Shown here: positions 1 to 8,107 of the stretch, piece by piece | Position numbering within the stretch: the stretch's first letter is position 1 | How the letters are laid out: the number at the start of each line of letters is the position of its first letter | Assembly (NCBI GenBank): GCA_029218445.1 | Contig: JAQXRI010000051.1 | Coordinates: forward strand, 1 to 57,947 | Direction of reading: 5' to 3' | DNA length: 57,947 nt | DNA from: Prevotellaceae bacterium | GTDB lineage: Bacteria; Bacteroidota; Bacteroidia; Bacteroidales; Bacteroidaceae | Made by a program: the position numbers and the translations under genes | Notes under the pieces: model-generated | Databases searched by the model: none | The model's input: the letters and a program-made list of their open reading frames with translations, nothing else | Told to the model about the DNA's origin: nothing

Positions 1-1745
1 GCAAAGGAGAATGTGTGGGCTATGGTGTCTGACGATGTCGTCTGATAGGGGTTGACTATCCTTCGCGACACATCGACCTTCATAATAGAGGCTGTCTCTT
101 TCAGGCCTCCTGCCTGCAGCACCAGGTCTTCAAGGGTTTCGTTGTCGGCATACTTGTATATGCCCGGATACATCACCTCGCCGTGAATGGCGAGAGTCAT
201 GTCCTCCTGAAGTTCCTTGTTGCTTGGAACGTATAGTACGTCTTCGTTTTTCAGTGGGATGTCGGCCACCTTGCCGCTCATTATGCCGTCTATGTCAATC
301 TGCAGAACTTCGAGGGTTCTGTTGGCTTTCATGCGATGCATTACGGCGTGGGCAGTGAAAGCGTCTTCGGTGACTCCTTCGGCGTGTTCAATAAGTGAAC
401 GCACACTTGATATGTCACTTCCAAGCTGGTACATGCCGGGACGGAAGACGGCCCCTCGTACCTCAACCATATTTGAATAGCGTGGAAGCACGGAGTCGAT
501 GCTTACACTGTCTTCGTCTTCCATGCGGAATGAGCTGAGGTCAAATTCGCCCACGTTGAACACAGAGTAGTGGCTGCCTGCCTTTCTTACCACACGAATT
601 GACTTTTTGTAGGCGTCGCCGGTGAATCCGCCTGAATATTTCATCAGCGAAGACAGGCTCTCGGTCTTGCGCATCTCGTAGTACATTGGGCGTTTTACCT
701 TGCCTGTTATCTGTACGAGGCATTCGTATGGTCCAACGACTATGACGTCTCCTTCGGCAAGGCGTATGTTGCCTGTGAGTTTACCGTTGAGTATGTAGTC
801 GTAAATATCTACTGTGGTTATTTGCTTGTTGTTGCGGAACACTTTTATGCTTCTTAGGGTTCCTATGTCGTTGGTACCACCTGCCATATAGAGTGCGTGG
901 AATACGGTGGCAAAGGCTGAGAGTGTGTATGTGCCGGGTACTTGTACTTCGCCCATCACATTCACGGAGATGGTTTTTGTCTGTCCCACTGAGAGCTTTA
1001 CTCTCGAACTTTTATATCGTGCGCCAATGGTGTTTTTCAGTTTTCGGTTGGCTTGTTCTACGGTAAGGCCTGCCAGTTCAATGGGGCCATAGCCCTCGAC
1101 TACTATGTAGCCGTCGGGGGTGACTACGGCTTCCACCGTTTTTTGTGAAGCTCCGTATATGTCGATGAAAACAGCGTCGCCGGGGCCAAGTCGGTAGTCT
1201 TGGGGCGTAGCTATGTTCATGTTTGGCTCGAAGTTGAGGTTGGGGTTGTTGAATATGTCCCTACCGAAAACGCGCTTCTGCTGTTCTCTTTTCAGCAACA
1301 GACGTTGTTCATGCAGCATGGCCGAATCAGGCATGAAGCTGTTCAGTTCTTCCTGCATCATCATGTATTCCTTGTCGTTTTCGTTGTATGTGTGACGGTA
1401 GTTTGACGGCAGGTCTTTGACACGGTATTTTGCGGTGCTTTGCTGTGCGGAGGTGGGGTGCGTATTGTTTTCGCGAAGTCGGCTTGTTGAGCCTGTTACG
1501 TCTTTAGTGCCTATGCTTGTAGTGCCTTTCTGGCGCTCCACAGTAGCTTTCACTTTCCTTATCTGTTCAATGGTCACGCCTTTTTGTATAAGTTTGGTCA
1601 CTATCTGGGCCTGCGAGGTGCCCCGCTGTTGTTCTTGTATGACGAATGTTATTATTTCGTCGTCGGTCATTGACTGTGCGACAGCAATGTTACTTGCTGC
1701 CGCTACAATCAAAAGTGCTATGACAAATAAAATTCTTTTCTTCAT
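1..1745 (-). CDS. Polysaccharide export outer-membrane protein with multiple SLBB domains (3' end outside window)
   Basis: The frame is open from the ATG at 1745 to the window edge, so about 581 N-terminal residues are seen and the C-terminus is missing. It begins with a signal peptide (MKKRILFVIALLIVAAAS). After a charged linker comes a Poly_export-type segment (DYRLGPGDAVFIDIYGAS), then at least four SLBB repeats of the form GxVxxPGxYxL...AGG. This is the multi-SLBB version of Wza-like export proteins that Bacteroidetes use for capsule or exopolysaccharide secretion across the outer membrane. Downstream partners (a Wzc-like chain-length protein, glycosyltransferases) would be expected off the left edge, which is inference. 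A promoter-like box lies at 1811-1818. Family assignment is firm; the exported polymer is unknown. Confidence 0.9.
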   Translation of the reverse strand, partial: MKKRILFVIALLIVAAASNIAVAQSMTDDEIITFVIQEQQRGTSQAQIVTKLIQKGVTIEQIRKVKATVERQKGTTSIGTKDVTGSTSRLRENNTHPTSAQQSTAKYRVKDLPSNYRHTYNENDKEYMMMQEELNSFMPDSAMLHEQRLLLKREQQKRVFGRDIFNNPNLNFEPNMNIATPQDYRLGPGDAVFIDIYGASQKTVEAVVTPDGYIVVEGYGPIELAGLTVEQANRKLKNTIGARYKSSRVKLSVGQTKTISVNVMGEVQVPGTYTLSAFATVFHALYMAGGTNDIGTLRSIKVFRNNKQITTVDIYDYILNGKLTGNIRLAEGDVIVVGPYECLVQITGKVKRPMYYEMRKTESLSSLMKYSGGFTGDAYKKSIRVVRKAGSHYSVFNVGEFDLSSFRMEDEDSVSIDSVLPRYSNMVEVRGAVFRPGMYQLGSDISSVRSLIEHAEGVTEDAFTAHAVMHRMKANRTLEVLQIDIDGIMSGKVADIPLKNEDVLYVPSNKELQEDMTLAIHGEVMYPGIYKYADNETLEDLVLQAGGLKETASIMKVDVSRRIVNPYQTTSSDTIAHTFSF

Positions 1746-1810
1746 TTAATTTTGCCTGTTGTTTATAATCATATATTAAATATAACTACTTTATTGCGCC
1801 AATTATTGTG

Positions 1811-1818
1811 CAAAGATA
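1811..1818 (-). promoter_or_regulatory. Bacteroidetes -7 box for the SLBB export gene
   Basis: Read on the minus strand the site is TATCTTTG, a full match to TAnnTTTG, about 66 bp upstream of the ATG at 1745. No good -33 TTTG is visible at the usual spacing, so only the -7 part is supported. Confidence 0.5.
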
Positions 1819-1882
1819 GACAAAATTTTTTAATTGCAGAAGAATATGCAGAAAAAAGAATAAAAAACAGGGTAGAGGTGGC

Positions 1883-4447
1883 TTATTTTAGCTTTTCGAA
1901 TTCGAGCGATGCCCAGATGAAAGGACCTACTCCTTTGGCATCGTTGTCTCTTACAGGTTCACTCAGATAGTATTCGTAAGAACCGTCGCGTCGCTTGTTT
2001 TCCTTTACGTTGGGTGCAGCCTTTTTCACGGCCTCGCTCACTCCCGGGCCGAGTCCTGCCACGGCGCAGCAGTTGGTGAGCGAGATGGTGGTGTCGGGGT
2101 TGACGCGTATGAAGTTCTTGATGATGCCCTCGTAGGCCTTGACTCCCGCCTTGCGGTACTTCTCGCCTACGTAGCCCTTGTTGTATGCCTTCAGCAGTGC
2201 ATAGGCAAACATTGATGAACAAGTAGATTCAAGATAGTTGCCTTCGCGGTTGGGCGAGTCCATCACTTGATACCACACACCCGTCTTTTTGTCCTGCCAC
2301 TTTATTATGTTGTCAAAATCCTTTTTCAGTATGTCAATAACTTCCTGGCGACGGGCATAGTCATCGGGCATGGCGTCGAGCAGTTCGATAAGGGCCATGG
2401 TAAACCATCCTTGCGCTCTTCCCCAGCAGTGTTGCGACAGTCCTGTGGTCTTGTCAGCCCAAAACATTTCGCGAGTTTCGTCCCATGCGTGGCGGTTGAG
2501 TCCTGTGGCAGGGTCGAATGTGCGCTCGTATGTCTTGGCTATCTGGTCAACTGCGTCGTCGTATATCTTTTGGGCCTTCTTCGGCTTCAGCAGCATTCGT
2601 GCCGTCAGGGCGCGATAGGGCAGTCCCATGAAGATGCCGTCGAGCCAAACTTGGTAGGCGTATATGGCTTTGTGCCAATATACGCCTTCCTTTGTTCTTG
2701 GTTGTTTGTCGAGTTGTTTCATTAGAGTTTGCAGAGCCTTGAGGTTTTTTGCCTCAGGATTCTGCTTGTACATTCGGGCTACGAAATGTCCGGTACGTAT
2801 TTGGTCGAGGTTGTAGTCTTCCAGCTTGTAGGTGCGGATATTGCCTTGCACGTCAATCATTGTGTCGCAGTACTGCTGACAGTACTTCATGATGTCGTCA
2901 CCTCCGTGGGCCAAATATGTGTCGAGCATGGCCTCAAGCTCTATGCCCATAACATAACTCCATTTTGGTTTTTTTGAGAAGTCGAGCAAATACGGCTCCT
3001 GTACTCTCTTCATTTCTGAGTAGGTGAGCCATTGGCTGTAGTTATTGTATGGTTTTTTTTTTAACACCAAACTGCCGTTGATGTAGAGGTTGTCGAAGTT
3101 GACGTTGCGCGTCTTTCCGCTTTCGAAGTTGCCGTCCTTCACTCCATTGAAATGGCAGTTCTTTACATTAATGTCATACACGTTGCATACTGAATCCAAA
3201 CCAATGATTTGCACGCCGTATCTGCTCTTCTGGCAAGTTACGTTTTCAAGATTGATGTTCCTTACCGTTGGGGCATATCCACGACAGCACTGCTCGCGTG
3301 GCTCATAGTCAAGATTAATCTTCAGCACCGACTCGCCGCATTGTCCAACTTCGATGTTGCGTACGTAAAGGTTCTCTATAATGCCGCCACGGCAAGTGTT
3401 TGTCTTGATGCGTATTACGCGGTCGAGGTCAGGCGAGTCCATCTTGCAGTTTTCGGCAAATACATTGCGGCATCCGCCGGTTATTTCCGAACCTAATACC
3501 ACGCCGCCATGTCCGTTCTGCATTTCACAGTTGCGAATGATGATGTTTTCTGACGGTTTGTTCCACAGACGACCGTCGTTGTTTCGTCCGCTCTTTATGG
3601 CTATGCAGTCGTCGCCGGTGTTGAAGTAGCAGTTTTCTATCAGTACACCATCGCAGCTCTCTGGGTCGCAACCGTCGCCGTTAGGTCCGTCGTTGTTTAT
3701 GTGTACTCTGCGCACGGTTATGTTTTTTGACAATAGAGGGTGTATTACCCAGAATGGTGAGCGCAGCAGTGTTACATCTTCAATAAGAATGTTTTCGCAT
3801 TGGTTGATGTTGATGAGCTGTGGGCGCAATCCGTCTTGCGTCACATATTTGCGTTCGTCCATTGGCACTCCGTCCTCGGCCTGCTTCAGCAGGCGGGCCC
3901 TTGAGCCGCAGTTTTGGCCGATTTCGCCTTCTTTCCATCCGAATCGGTCTTTGCCGCACCATTTCCACCATGTTTCGTTGCTTCCACATCCGTCGAGTGT
4001 TCCCTCGCCGGTAATGGCTATGTTGGTTTGCTTATAGGCATAAACGCATGGCTGGAGGTTCCAGCAGTCGATGCCTTCCCATCGTGTGGGTACAATGGGG
4101 TATAGTTCAGGTTGGAATACAAACTGCAGGCTTGCGTCCTTCTGAAGGTGGAGGTTTACGTTGCTCAGCAGGGTTATGGCTCCCGTCTGGTAAGTGCCGG
4201 CGGGTACTACCACACGTCCGCCTCCTGCCTTCGAGCAAGCGGCAATGGCCTTGTTTATTGCCTTTTGGTTTACCTTGGGCTTTGCAGAAGCAGAAGCTCC
4301 ATACTTGGTGATGAGGTAGTCTTGCGACTTGAATTCAGGACACTTAATGCTGTTTTCGATTTGTTTGTAGAGTTCATCGTTCCATCCCTCGGCATGTGCG
4401 GAGAATGGCAATAGCAGCAATAGCGAAAGAATAAAATTGTACTTCAT
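1883..4447 (-). CDS. GH28 polygalacturonase fused to GH105 unsaturated rhamnogalacturonyl hydrolase
   Basis: This 854-residue secreted protein (signal peptide ending near SAHAE, residue 20) joins two pectin-degrading modules. Residues about 50-470 are a GH28 right-handed beta-helix with the four family signatures in order: NGDGCD (about 256-261), TGDDCIAIKSG (about 277-287), GHGG (about 312) and RIK (about 346). Residues about 490-854 match the GH105 (YteR/YesR) alpha/alpha barrel, with DGIFMGLPY, a WDETREMFWA segment and HCWGRAQGW. GH28 cleaves the galacturonan or rhamnogalacturonan backbone; GH105 removes 4,5-unsaturated galacturonyl groups left by lyases. A DUF4861 protein follows the same theme at 4978-6216. 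Both modules look intact. Confidence 0.92.
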   Translation of the reverse strand: MKYNFILSLLLLLPFSAHAEGWNDELYKQIENSIKCPEFKSQDYLITKYGASASAKPKVNQKAINKAIAACSKAGGGRVVVPAGTYQTGAITLLSNVNLHLQKDASLQFVFQPELYPIVPTRWEGIDCWNLQPCVYAYKQTNIAITGEGTLDGCGSNETWWKWCGKDRFGWKEGEIGQNCGSRARLLKQAEDGVPMDERKYVTQDGLRPQLININQCENILIEDVTLLRSPFWVIHPLLSKNITVRRVHINNDGPNGDGCDPESCDGVLIENCYFNTGDDCIAIKSGRNNDGRLWNKPSENIIIRNCEMQNGHGGVVLGSEITGGCRNVFAENCKMDSPDLDRVIRIKTNTCRGGIIENLYVRNIEVGQCGESVLKINLDYEPREQCCRGYAPTVRNINLENVTCQKSRYGVQIIGLDSVCNVYDINVKNCHFNGVKDGNFESGKTRNVNFDNLYINGSLVLKKKPYNNYSQWLTYSEMKRVQEPYLLDFSKKPKWSYVMGIELEAMLDTYLAHGGDDIMKYCQQYCDTMIDVQGNIRTYKLEDYNLDQIRTGHFVARMYKQNPEAKNLKALQTLMKQLDKQPRTKEGVYWHKAIYAYQVWLDGIFMGLPYRALTARMLLKPKKAQKIYDDAVDQIAKTYERTFDPATGLNRHAWDETREMFWADKTTGLSQHCWGRAQGWFTMALIELLDAMPDDYARRQEVIDILKKDFDNIIKWQDKKTGVWYQVMDSPNREGNYLESTCSSMFAYALLKAYNKGYVGEKYRKAGVKAYEGIIKNFIRVNPDTTISLTNCCAVAGLGPGVSEAVKKAAPNVKENKRRDGSYEYYLSEPVRDNDAKGVGPFIWASLEFEKLK

Positions 4448-4493
4448 TTGTTTTTATGCTTTATTTGTTTTTAGTTCTATTTGCAAAGGTAGC

Positions 4494-4501
4494 AAATTAT
4501 T
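4494..4501 (-). promoter_or_regulatory. Bacteroidetes -7 box for the GH28-GH105 gene
   Basis: The minus strand reads TACCTTTG, a perfect TAnnTTTG, 47 bp before the ATG at 4447. The -33 element is not clear. The 4448-4616 gap holds this box and the divergent one at 4588-4595. Confidence 0.55.
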
Positions 4502-4587
4502 ATCAATTCGATATTTGTTTAGTGTAAAATTAAGTATTTTTAGGACATTTGTGCTCGTATGCTATGGCCATGAGATGAAATTTGTAC

Positions 4588-4595
4588 TACCTTTG
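4588..4595 (+). promoter_or_regulatory. Bacteroidetes -7 box for the 126-residue protein gene
   Basis: TACCTTTG on the plus strand, 21 bp before the ATG at 4617, which leaves a very short leader. It diverges from the pectinase promoter at 4494-4501. Confidence 0.5.
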
Positions 4596-4616
4596 CATCC
4601 AAAACAAAAATAATTT

Positions 4617-4997
4617 ATGGGAAGAAACAAGTTTTCGCAACATGAGATAGACATCATTGCGTTGTTGCTGAGAAAGAAAAATGCAGGCACGCGTTTTCAG
4701 CAGAAGGAAATACGTCATCAACTAAGGGTGAACTTTGAGTTCAACATATCAGACTTTAATGTGCAAGGAAAAGCCTTCGGCGACGAGGACCTGCATGATG
4801 CCATACGTCGTGGCGCAATACAGATACTGGACGACGCTACCATTGCCGACATGAAGGAGAAGCGGAAGCGAGACCGCGAGCGCGACAAGGCCTTACTCCA
4901 GAAGGAAGCCGAAGCCAATGGCGAGCAAACCGACTGGAAAAAGGCCTTGGAGGAGTGGCAAGAGTGGGAAAACAGCACTACTGCACAACAATCTTGA
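4617..4997 (+). CDS. Conserved-looking hypothetical protein, 126 residues, charged C-terminal half
   Basis: I do not recognise a named family. The first 75 residues look like a small helical fold (FSQHEIDIIALLLRKKN..., with repeated basic and hydrophobic positions, suggesting a winged-helix-like or nucleic-acid-binding fold, which is inference). The rest is very rich in K, R, E and D (MKEKRKRDRERDKALLQ), probably one long helix. It has its own promoter-like box and a good start context. Its last 20 bp overlap the 3' end of the convergent DUF4861 gene. No signal peptide or membrane segment is visible, so it should be cytoplasmic. Confidence 0.7.
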   Translation: MGRNKFSQHEIDIIALLLRKKNAGTRFQQKEIRHQLRVNFEFNISDFNVQGKAFGDEDLHDAIRRGAIQILDDATIADMKEKRKRDRERDKALLQKEAEANGEQTDWKKALEEWQEWENSTTAQQS

Positions 4998-6216
4998 CGG
5001 GAGCTTCAAGCTCACGGCGCCATTGGCGCAGATGGTCAAACCATGCCTCGGGCGAATGGAAAGCTGAGAAGCTCTCGTTGTCCGATGCGAATGTGACGCG
5101 ATAGTTCAGCTCGTTGCCTTTCGGAACCACTACGTAGGCGTAGTTGTCCTTGTTGGCCGGAACCGTTGCGCAAAGGTGTGCCTTTGGAACGTAGATGCCA
5201 AGACCTACGGTTTCGCGCTTGTGTCCGGCCGAGTCTTTTTCCGACACAGGCCAGTCGGTGCCCCAGCAGCCACGAAGTCCGCCGTCGCAAAGCTCAACAG
5301 AGTTTTTCACGTTTATCAATCCTGTACTCAGCTTAATGTCAGACGCCAGTCCAGACAGTGTGGCCGACACTTCAACATCGCGGCGCGAGGCATATAATAT
5401 ATATAAGGTGTTGAGCGTGATGCGCTGTTCGTCGGTGCAAGGAGTGGGGTAGAGCGGATTCCAACCTTTGTCGGTTACTTTTACTATGGTGCGCAGTGGG
5501 CCGCGCGAGATTATGGTCATGCCTCGCGACTCGAGGTCGGCTATCATTTGTGGCTTTCCGTCGGCCCATCCGCGCAGAGCACCGCATCCCAGTGTTTCGC
5601 CCACCCAGAGCACGTCGTCGCCATATCCTTGCTTCTTTTGTTCCGCATCGGGATAGAACTGTGTGTCGCGCAGTTCCAGAGCACGGCTGTATTTTCCATA
5701 AATGTCTATGGTTTGCCTGTGGTCGAAATATATTCGGTAGGCCACTTCCTTGTTTTCAAAGGCTGGACCGTGGTGGTGCAGCATGTTGTAAGGATTGGTC
5801 TTTCCGTCAACGGTGAGCGACGATATGTACAGGTCTTGCTTGTTGGTGGCCTTAATCTTTTTGTTGGTCAGCATCATTTCGCAATACACTTCCGGCTCGT
5901 AGGTGCGCTGTTTGGCCGTTGTGCTGTATGCAATGTTGTAGGTGTTGGCTGCGCGCTTGCCGAGCGAGGCGATGAAGAAGAGCTGGTCGGGCTTGCCGTT
6001 TTGGTCCAGGTCGTCCAGTTGGCATGGTATTTCCTCACCGTTGAAAGTGACGATGGCCGACTTTATGTCTTTCGTTTCGTCAATCATTATAGTAATGGGT
6101 TCGGCATTGCGTACAAAGTCTGAAGGGTTGCTTACAGTGACGCGCTGACTCATTTGGGCAGTGGCGGCCGTTGCAGCCATTGCGGTTGCTATTGAAAATA
6201 CTACGATTCGTTTCAT
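4978..6216 (-). CDS. Secreted DUF4861-family protein, probable role in uronic acid or pectin use
   Basis: I chose the ATG at 6216 because it starts a normal signal peptide (MKRIVVFSIATAMAATAATAQ); an in-frame ATG nine codons earlier adds only polar residues. The mature part, about 390 residues, has the look of DUF4861: a beta-sandwich start (QRVTVSNPSDFVRNAEPITI), then a GPAFENKEVAYRIYFDHRQTIDIYGK segment (aromatic and charged core) and a C-terminal FHSPEAWFDHLRQWRRELEAPVKIVV block. DUF4861 proteins commonly sit in pectin or ulvan utilisation loci and their activity is poorly defined. Here the neighbour is a GH28-GH105 enzyme, which supports the same pathway. Confidence 0.82.
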   Translation of the reverse strand: MKRIVVFSIATAMAATAATAQMSQRVTVSNPSDFVRNAEPITIMIDETKDIKSAIVTFNGEEIPCQLDDLDQNGKPDQLFFIASLGKRAANTYNIAYSTTAKQRTYEPEVYCEMMLTNKKIKATNKQDLYISSLTVDGKTNPYNMLHHHGPAFENKEVAYRIYFDHRQTIDIYGKYSRALELRDTQFYPDAEQKKQGYGDDVLWVGETLGCGALRGWADGKPQMIADLESRGMTIISRGPLRTIVKVTDKGWNPLYPTPCTDEQRITLNTLYILYASRRDVEVSATLSGLASDIKLSTGLINVKNSVELCDGGLRGCWGTDWPVSEKDSAGHKRETVGLGIYVPKAHLCATVPANKDNYAYVVVPKGNELNYRVTFASDNESFSAFHSPEAWFDHLRQWRRELEAPVKIVVQ

Positions 6217-6240
6217 TGTTGTTTGTTTTTGAATTACCTG

Positions 6241-6273
6241 CAAAATTACACAAATTAGCAGTATTTGAGCAAA
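6241..6273 (-). promoter_or_regulatory. Bacteroidetes promoter for the DUF4861 gene
   Basis: On the minus strand, TTTG at 6273-6270, a 21-bp spacer and TAATTTTG at 6248-6241. The -7 box ends 24 bp before the chosen ATG at 6216, and the longer in-frame start at 6243 would overlap it, which supports the shorter start. Confidence 0.65.
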
Positions 6274-6328
6274 GAATTTACTTAGAGTTAATAAAATTGT
6301 TGTTTATTTTAAACTTTTTTGCTAAAAA

Positions 6329-6360
6329 TTTGGAAGATAAAACTAAATTTATTATATTTG
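6329..6360 (+). promoter_or_regulatory. Bacteroidetes promoter for the GldB-like gene
   Basis: TTTG at 6329-6332, a 20-bp spacer and TATATTTG at 6353-6360, a full consensus match, 33 bp before the ATG at 6394. Confidence 0.75.
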
Positions 6361-6393
6361 CACAAAATTTAAACATAAACGGATAATCTTTCT

Positions 6394-7182
6394 ATGCGCA
6401 ATATTATAGTAATACTTCTGATGGCAATGCTGGCGTGTGTGAGCTGCGAATTGCAGCTGAAGCCAAATGCTGAAGCCGATGGCGACGACAATGTTCGTAT
6501 TCATCGCTATGACCGCATTGAGAGCCTTTATCTCACCACTGGCGACTATGCCGCACTGCAGCAGCTCAACCTCAACTATCCTCAACAGACGAGAATGCTG
6601 ATAGAAGATGTGCTGAAGCTTGGACGTGTGAACGACAGGGAAATCAACACCAAATGGCTGGGCTACTATCAAGACACCACCTTGCAGGCTATAATAAACG
6701 ATGTTGAGTTGCAGTATGCACGTGTTGACGACATAGAGAAGCAGCTGAACATTGCCCTTGACCGCTTGGAAAAGTGTCTTCCCAACATTCCTGTGCCCGT
6801 CTTTTACACTCAGATAGGCGATTTGGGCCAGTCGATTGTCGTAGGCGATGGTGCCGTGGGCATCTCGTTGGACAAATATCTTGGCAATTCTTACCCCTTG
6901 TATTTGAAATACTATACGGAAAGCCAGCGCAAGCTGATGACACGCAAGATGATTGTTCCCGACGCCATGGTGTTTTATCTGCTGTCAATATATCCTATTC
7001 CGGGCGACGAACATTCGCAGTTGACCTGTGACATTCACATTGGCAAAATACAATGGGTGGTAAACAAGATTATGGGCAAAAAGGTGTTCAACACCAATTT
7101 TGTAAGGAAGGTGGACCACTATGTCAGCAGTCATAAGCACAAGCCGCTCGACTTGATGCTTAGGGAGAAGAGGCTTCCCTGA
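6394..7182 (+). CDS. GldB-like gliding-motility-associated lipoprotein
   Basis: This 262-residue protein has a lipoprotein signal peptide (MRNIIVILLMAMLACVSC, lipobox Cys at about 18 or 19). The body resembles GldB-family proteins: an early RYDRIESLYL segment, a Y...YPQQTRMLIEDVL helix, then VPVFYTQIGDLGQSIVVGDGAVGISLDKYLG followed by YP and Y-rich helices. GldB is a Bacteroidetes envelope lipoprotein linked to gliding motility or its machinery, but homologues exist in non-motile Bacteroidales where the role is unclear. Its 3' end overlaps the convergent radical SAM gene by 52 bp. The family call is from overall pattern, not from a diagnostic motif. Confidence 0.65.
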   Translation: MRNIIVILLMAMLACVSCELQLKPNAEADGDDNVRIHRYDRIESLYLTTGDYAALQQLNLNYPQQTRMLIEDVLKLGRVNDREINTKWLGYYQDTTLQAIINDVELQYARVDDIEKQLNIALDRLEKCLPNIPVPVFYTQIGDLGQSIVVGDGAVGISLDKYLGNSYPLYLKYYTESQRKLMTRKMIVPDAMVFYLLSIYPIPGDEHSQLTCDIHIGKIQWVVNKIMGKKVFNTNFVRKVDHYVSSHKHKPLDLMLREKRLP

Positions 7183-8075
7183 CGGCGCCCCTCGCGCTTC
7201 ATGCGGTTGACTATGAGGTTGGTCAGCTCGTAGTTCTTAAGTCCCCATTGTGGAGCTATGAGCAGTTGTTTGGGCGACTGTGAGGCAAACCTCTCTACCA
7301 CCATGTCGGCACGCAGGCGTTCGAGATAGCTGATTATCACGTCGATGTATTCGTCGGGAGAGTAAAGGTGAAACGGGTCGTGGGCATACATCTCGGCCAG
7401 TTTTGTGCCTTTTATTATCTGCATTTGGTGTATTTTCAGTATGTCGATGGGCAGTCGCGACATTATGTGGGCTTGCTCAATGCTTTCTTCACGGCTTTCG
7501 TTGGGCAGACCTATTATTACGTGTGCGCCGGTGGTGATGCCGCGCTCGGCGGTAAGTTCAATGGCACGACGCGAGCAGTCGAAGCTATGGCCACGGTTGA
7601 TGAGCCTTAGCGTGGCGTCGTTGGCCGTCTCCACACCATATTCCACTGTTACCATTGTGTGTCGGTTGATTTCCTCGAGAAGGTCGAGCAGCTCGGTTGA
7701 GATGCAGTCGGGGCGTGTGCCTATTATCAAGCCTATTACATCGTCAACGGCAAGGGCTTCGTGGTAGAGCCGCCTTAGATGGTCGATAGGAGCATAGGTG
7801 TTGGTAAAGGCCTGGAAGTAAGCCATATATTTCATTTCGGGATACTTACGCTTGAAGAAGTCCTTGCCCCTTTTCAGCTGTTCGCCTACGCTCAACTGCC
7901 TATTGCAGTAGCCGGGGTTGAACGACTCGTTGTTGCAGTATATGCAGCCGCCGGAGCCAATGCTTCCGTCGCGGTTGGGGCAGGTGAACCCTGCGTCAAC
8001 CGACAGTTTCTGTACTTTTTGGCCGAATCGCCGCTTCAGCCACGTCCCGTAGTCGTTGTATGGCATGCTGTCCAT
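7131..8075 (-). CDS. TIGR01212-type radical SAM protein (YhcC-like)
   Basis: A 314-residue protein with an N-terminal cluster-binding region of the YhcC type (CPNRDGSIGSGGCIYCNN, three cysteines spaced Cx10-11-CxxC, about residues 30-48), followed by FQAFTNTYAPIDHLRRLY and TRPDCIS, both typical of the family. It should bind a 4Fe-4S cluster and S-adenosylmethionine in the cytoplasm. The substrate of this subfamily is not established as far as I know. It sits 32 bp downstream of uvrA on the same strand and is probably cotranscribed. Its last 52 bp overlap the 3' end of the GldB-like gene on the other strand. Confidence 0.9.
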   Translation of the reverse strand: MDSMPYNDYGTWLKRRFGQKVQKLSVDAGFTCPNRDGSIGSGGCIYCNNESFNPGYCNRQLSVGEQLKRGKDFFKRKYPEMKYMAYFQAFTNTYAPIDHLRRLYHEALAVDDVIGLIIGTRPDCISTELLDLLEEINRHTMVTVEYGVETANDATLRLINRGHSFDCSRRAIELTAERGITTGAHVIIGLPNESREESIEQAHIMSRLPIDILKIHQMQIIKGTKLAEMYAHDPFHLYSPDEYIDVIISYLERLRADMVVERFASQSPKQLLIAPQWGLKNYELTNLIVNRMKREGRRQGSLFSLSIKSSGLCL

Positions 8076-8107
8076 TGTGAGTGTCGCTTTCCTGTTTTCA
8101 GTGTTTT

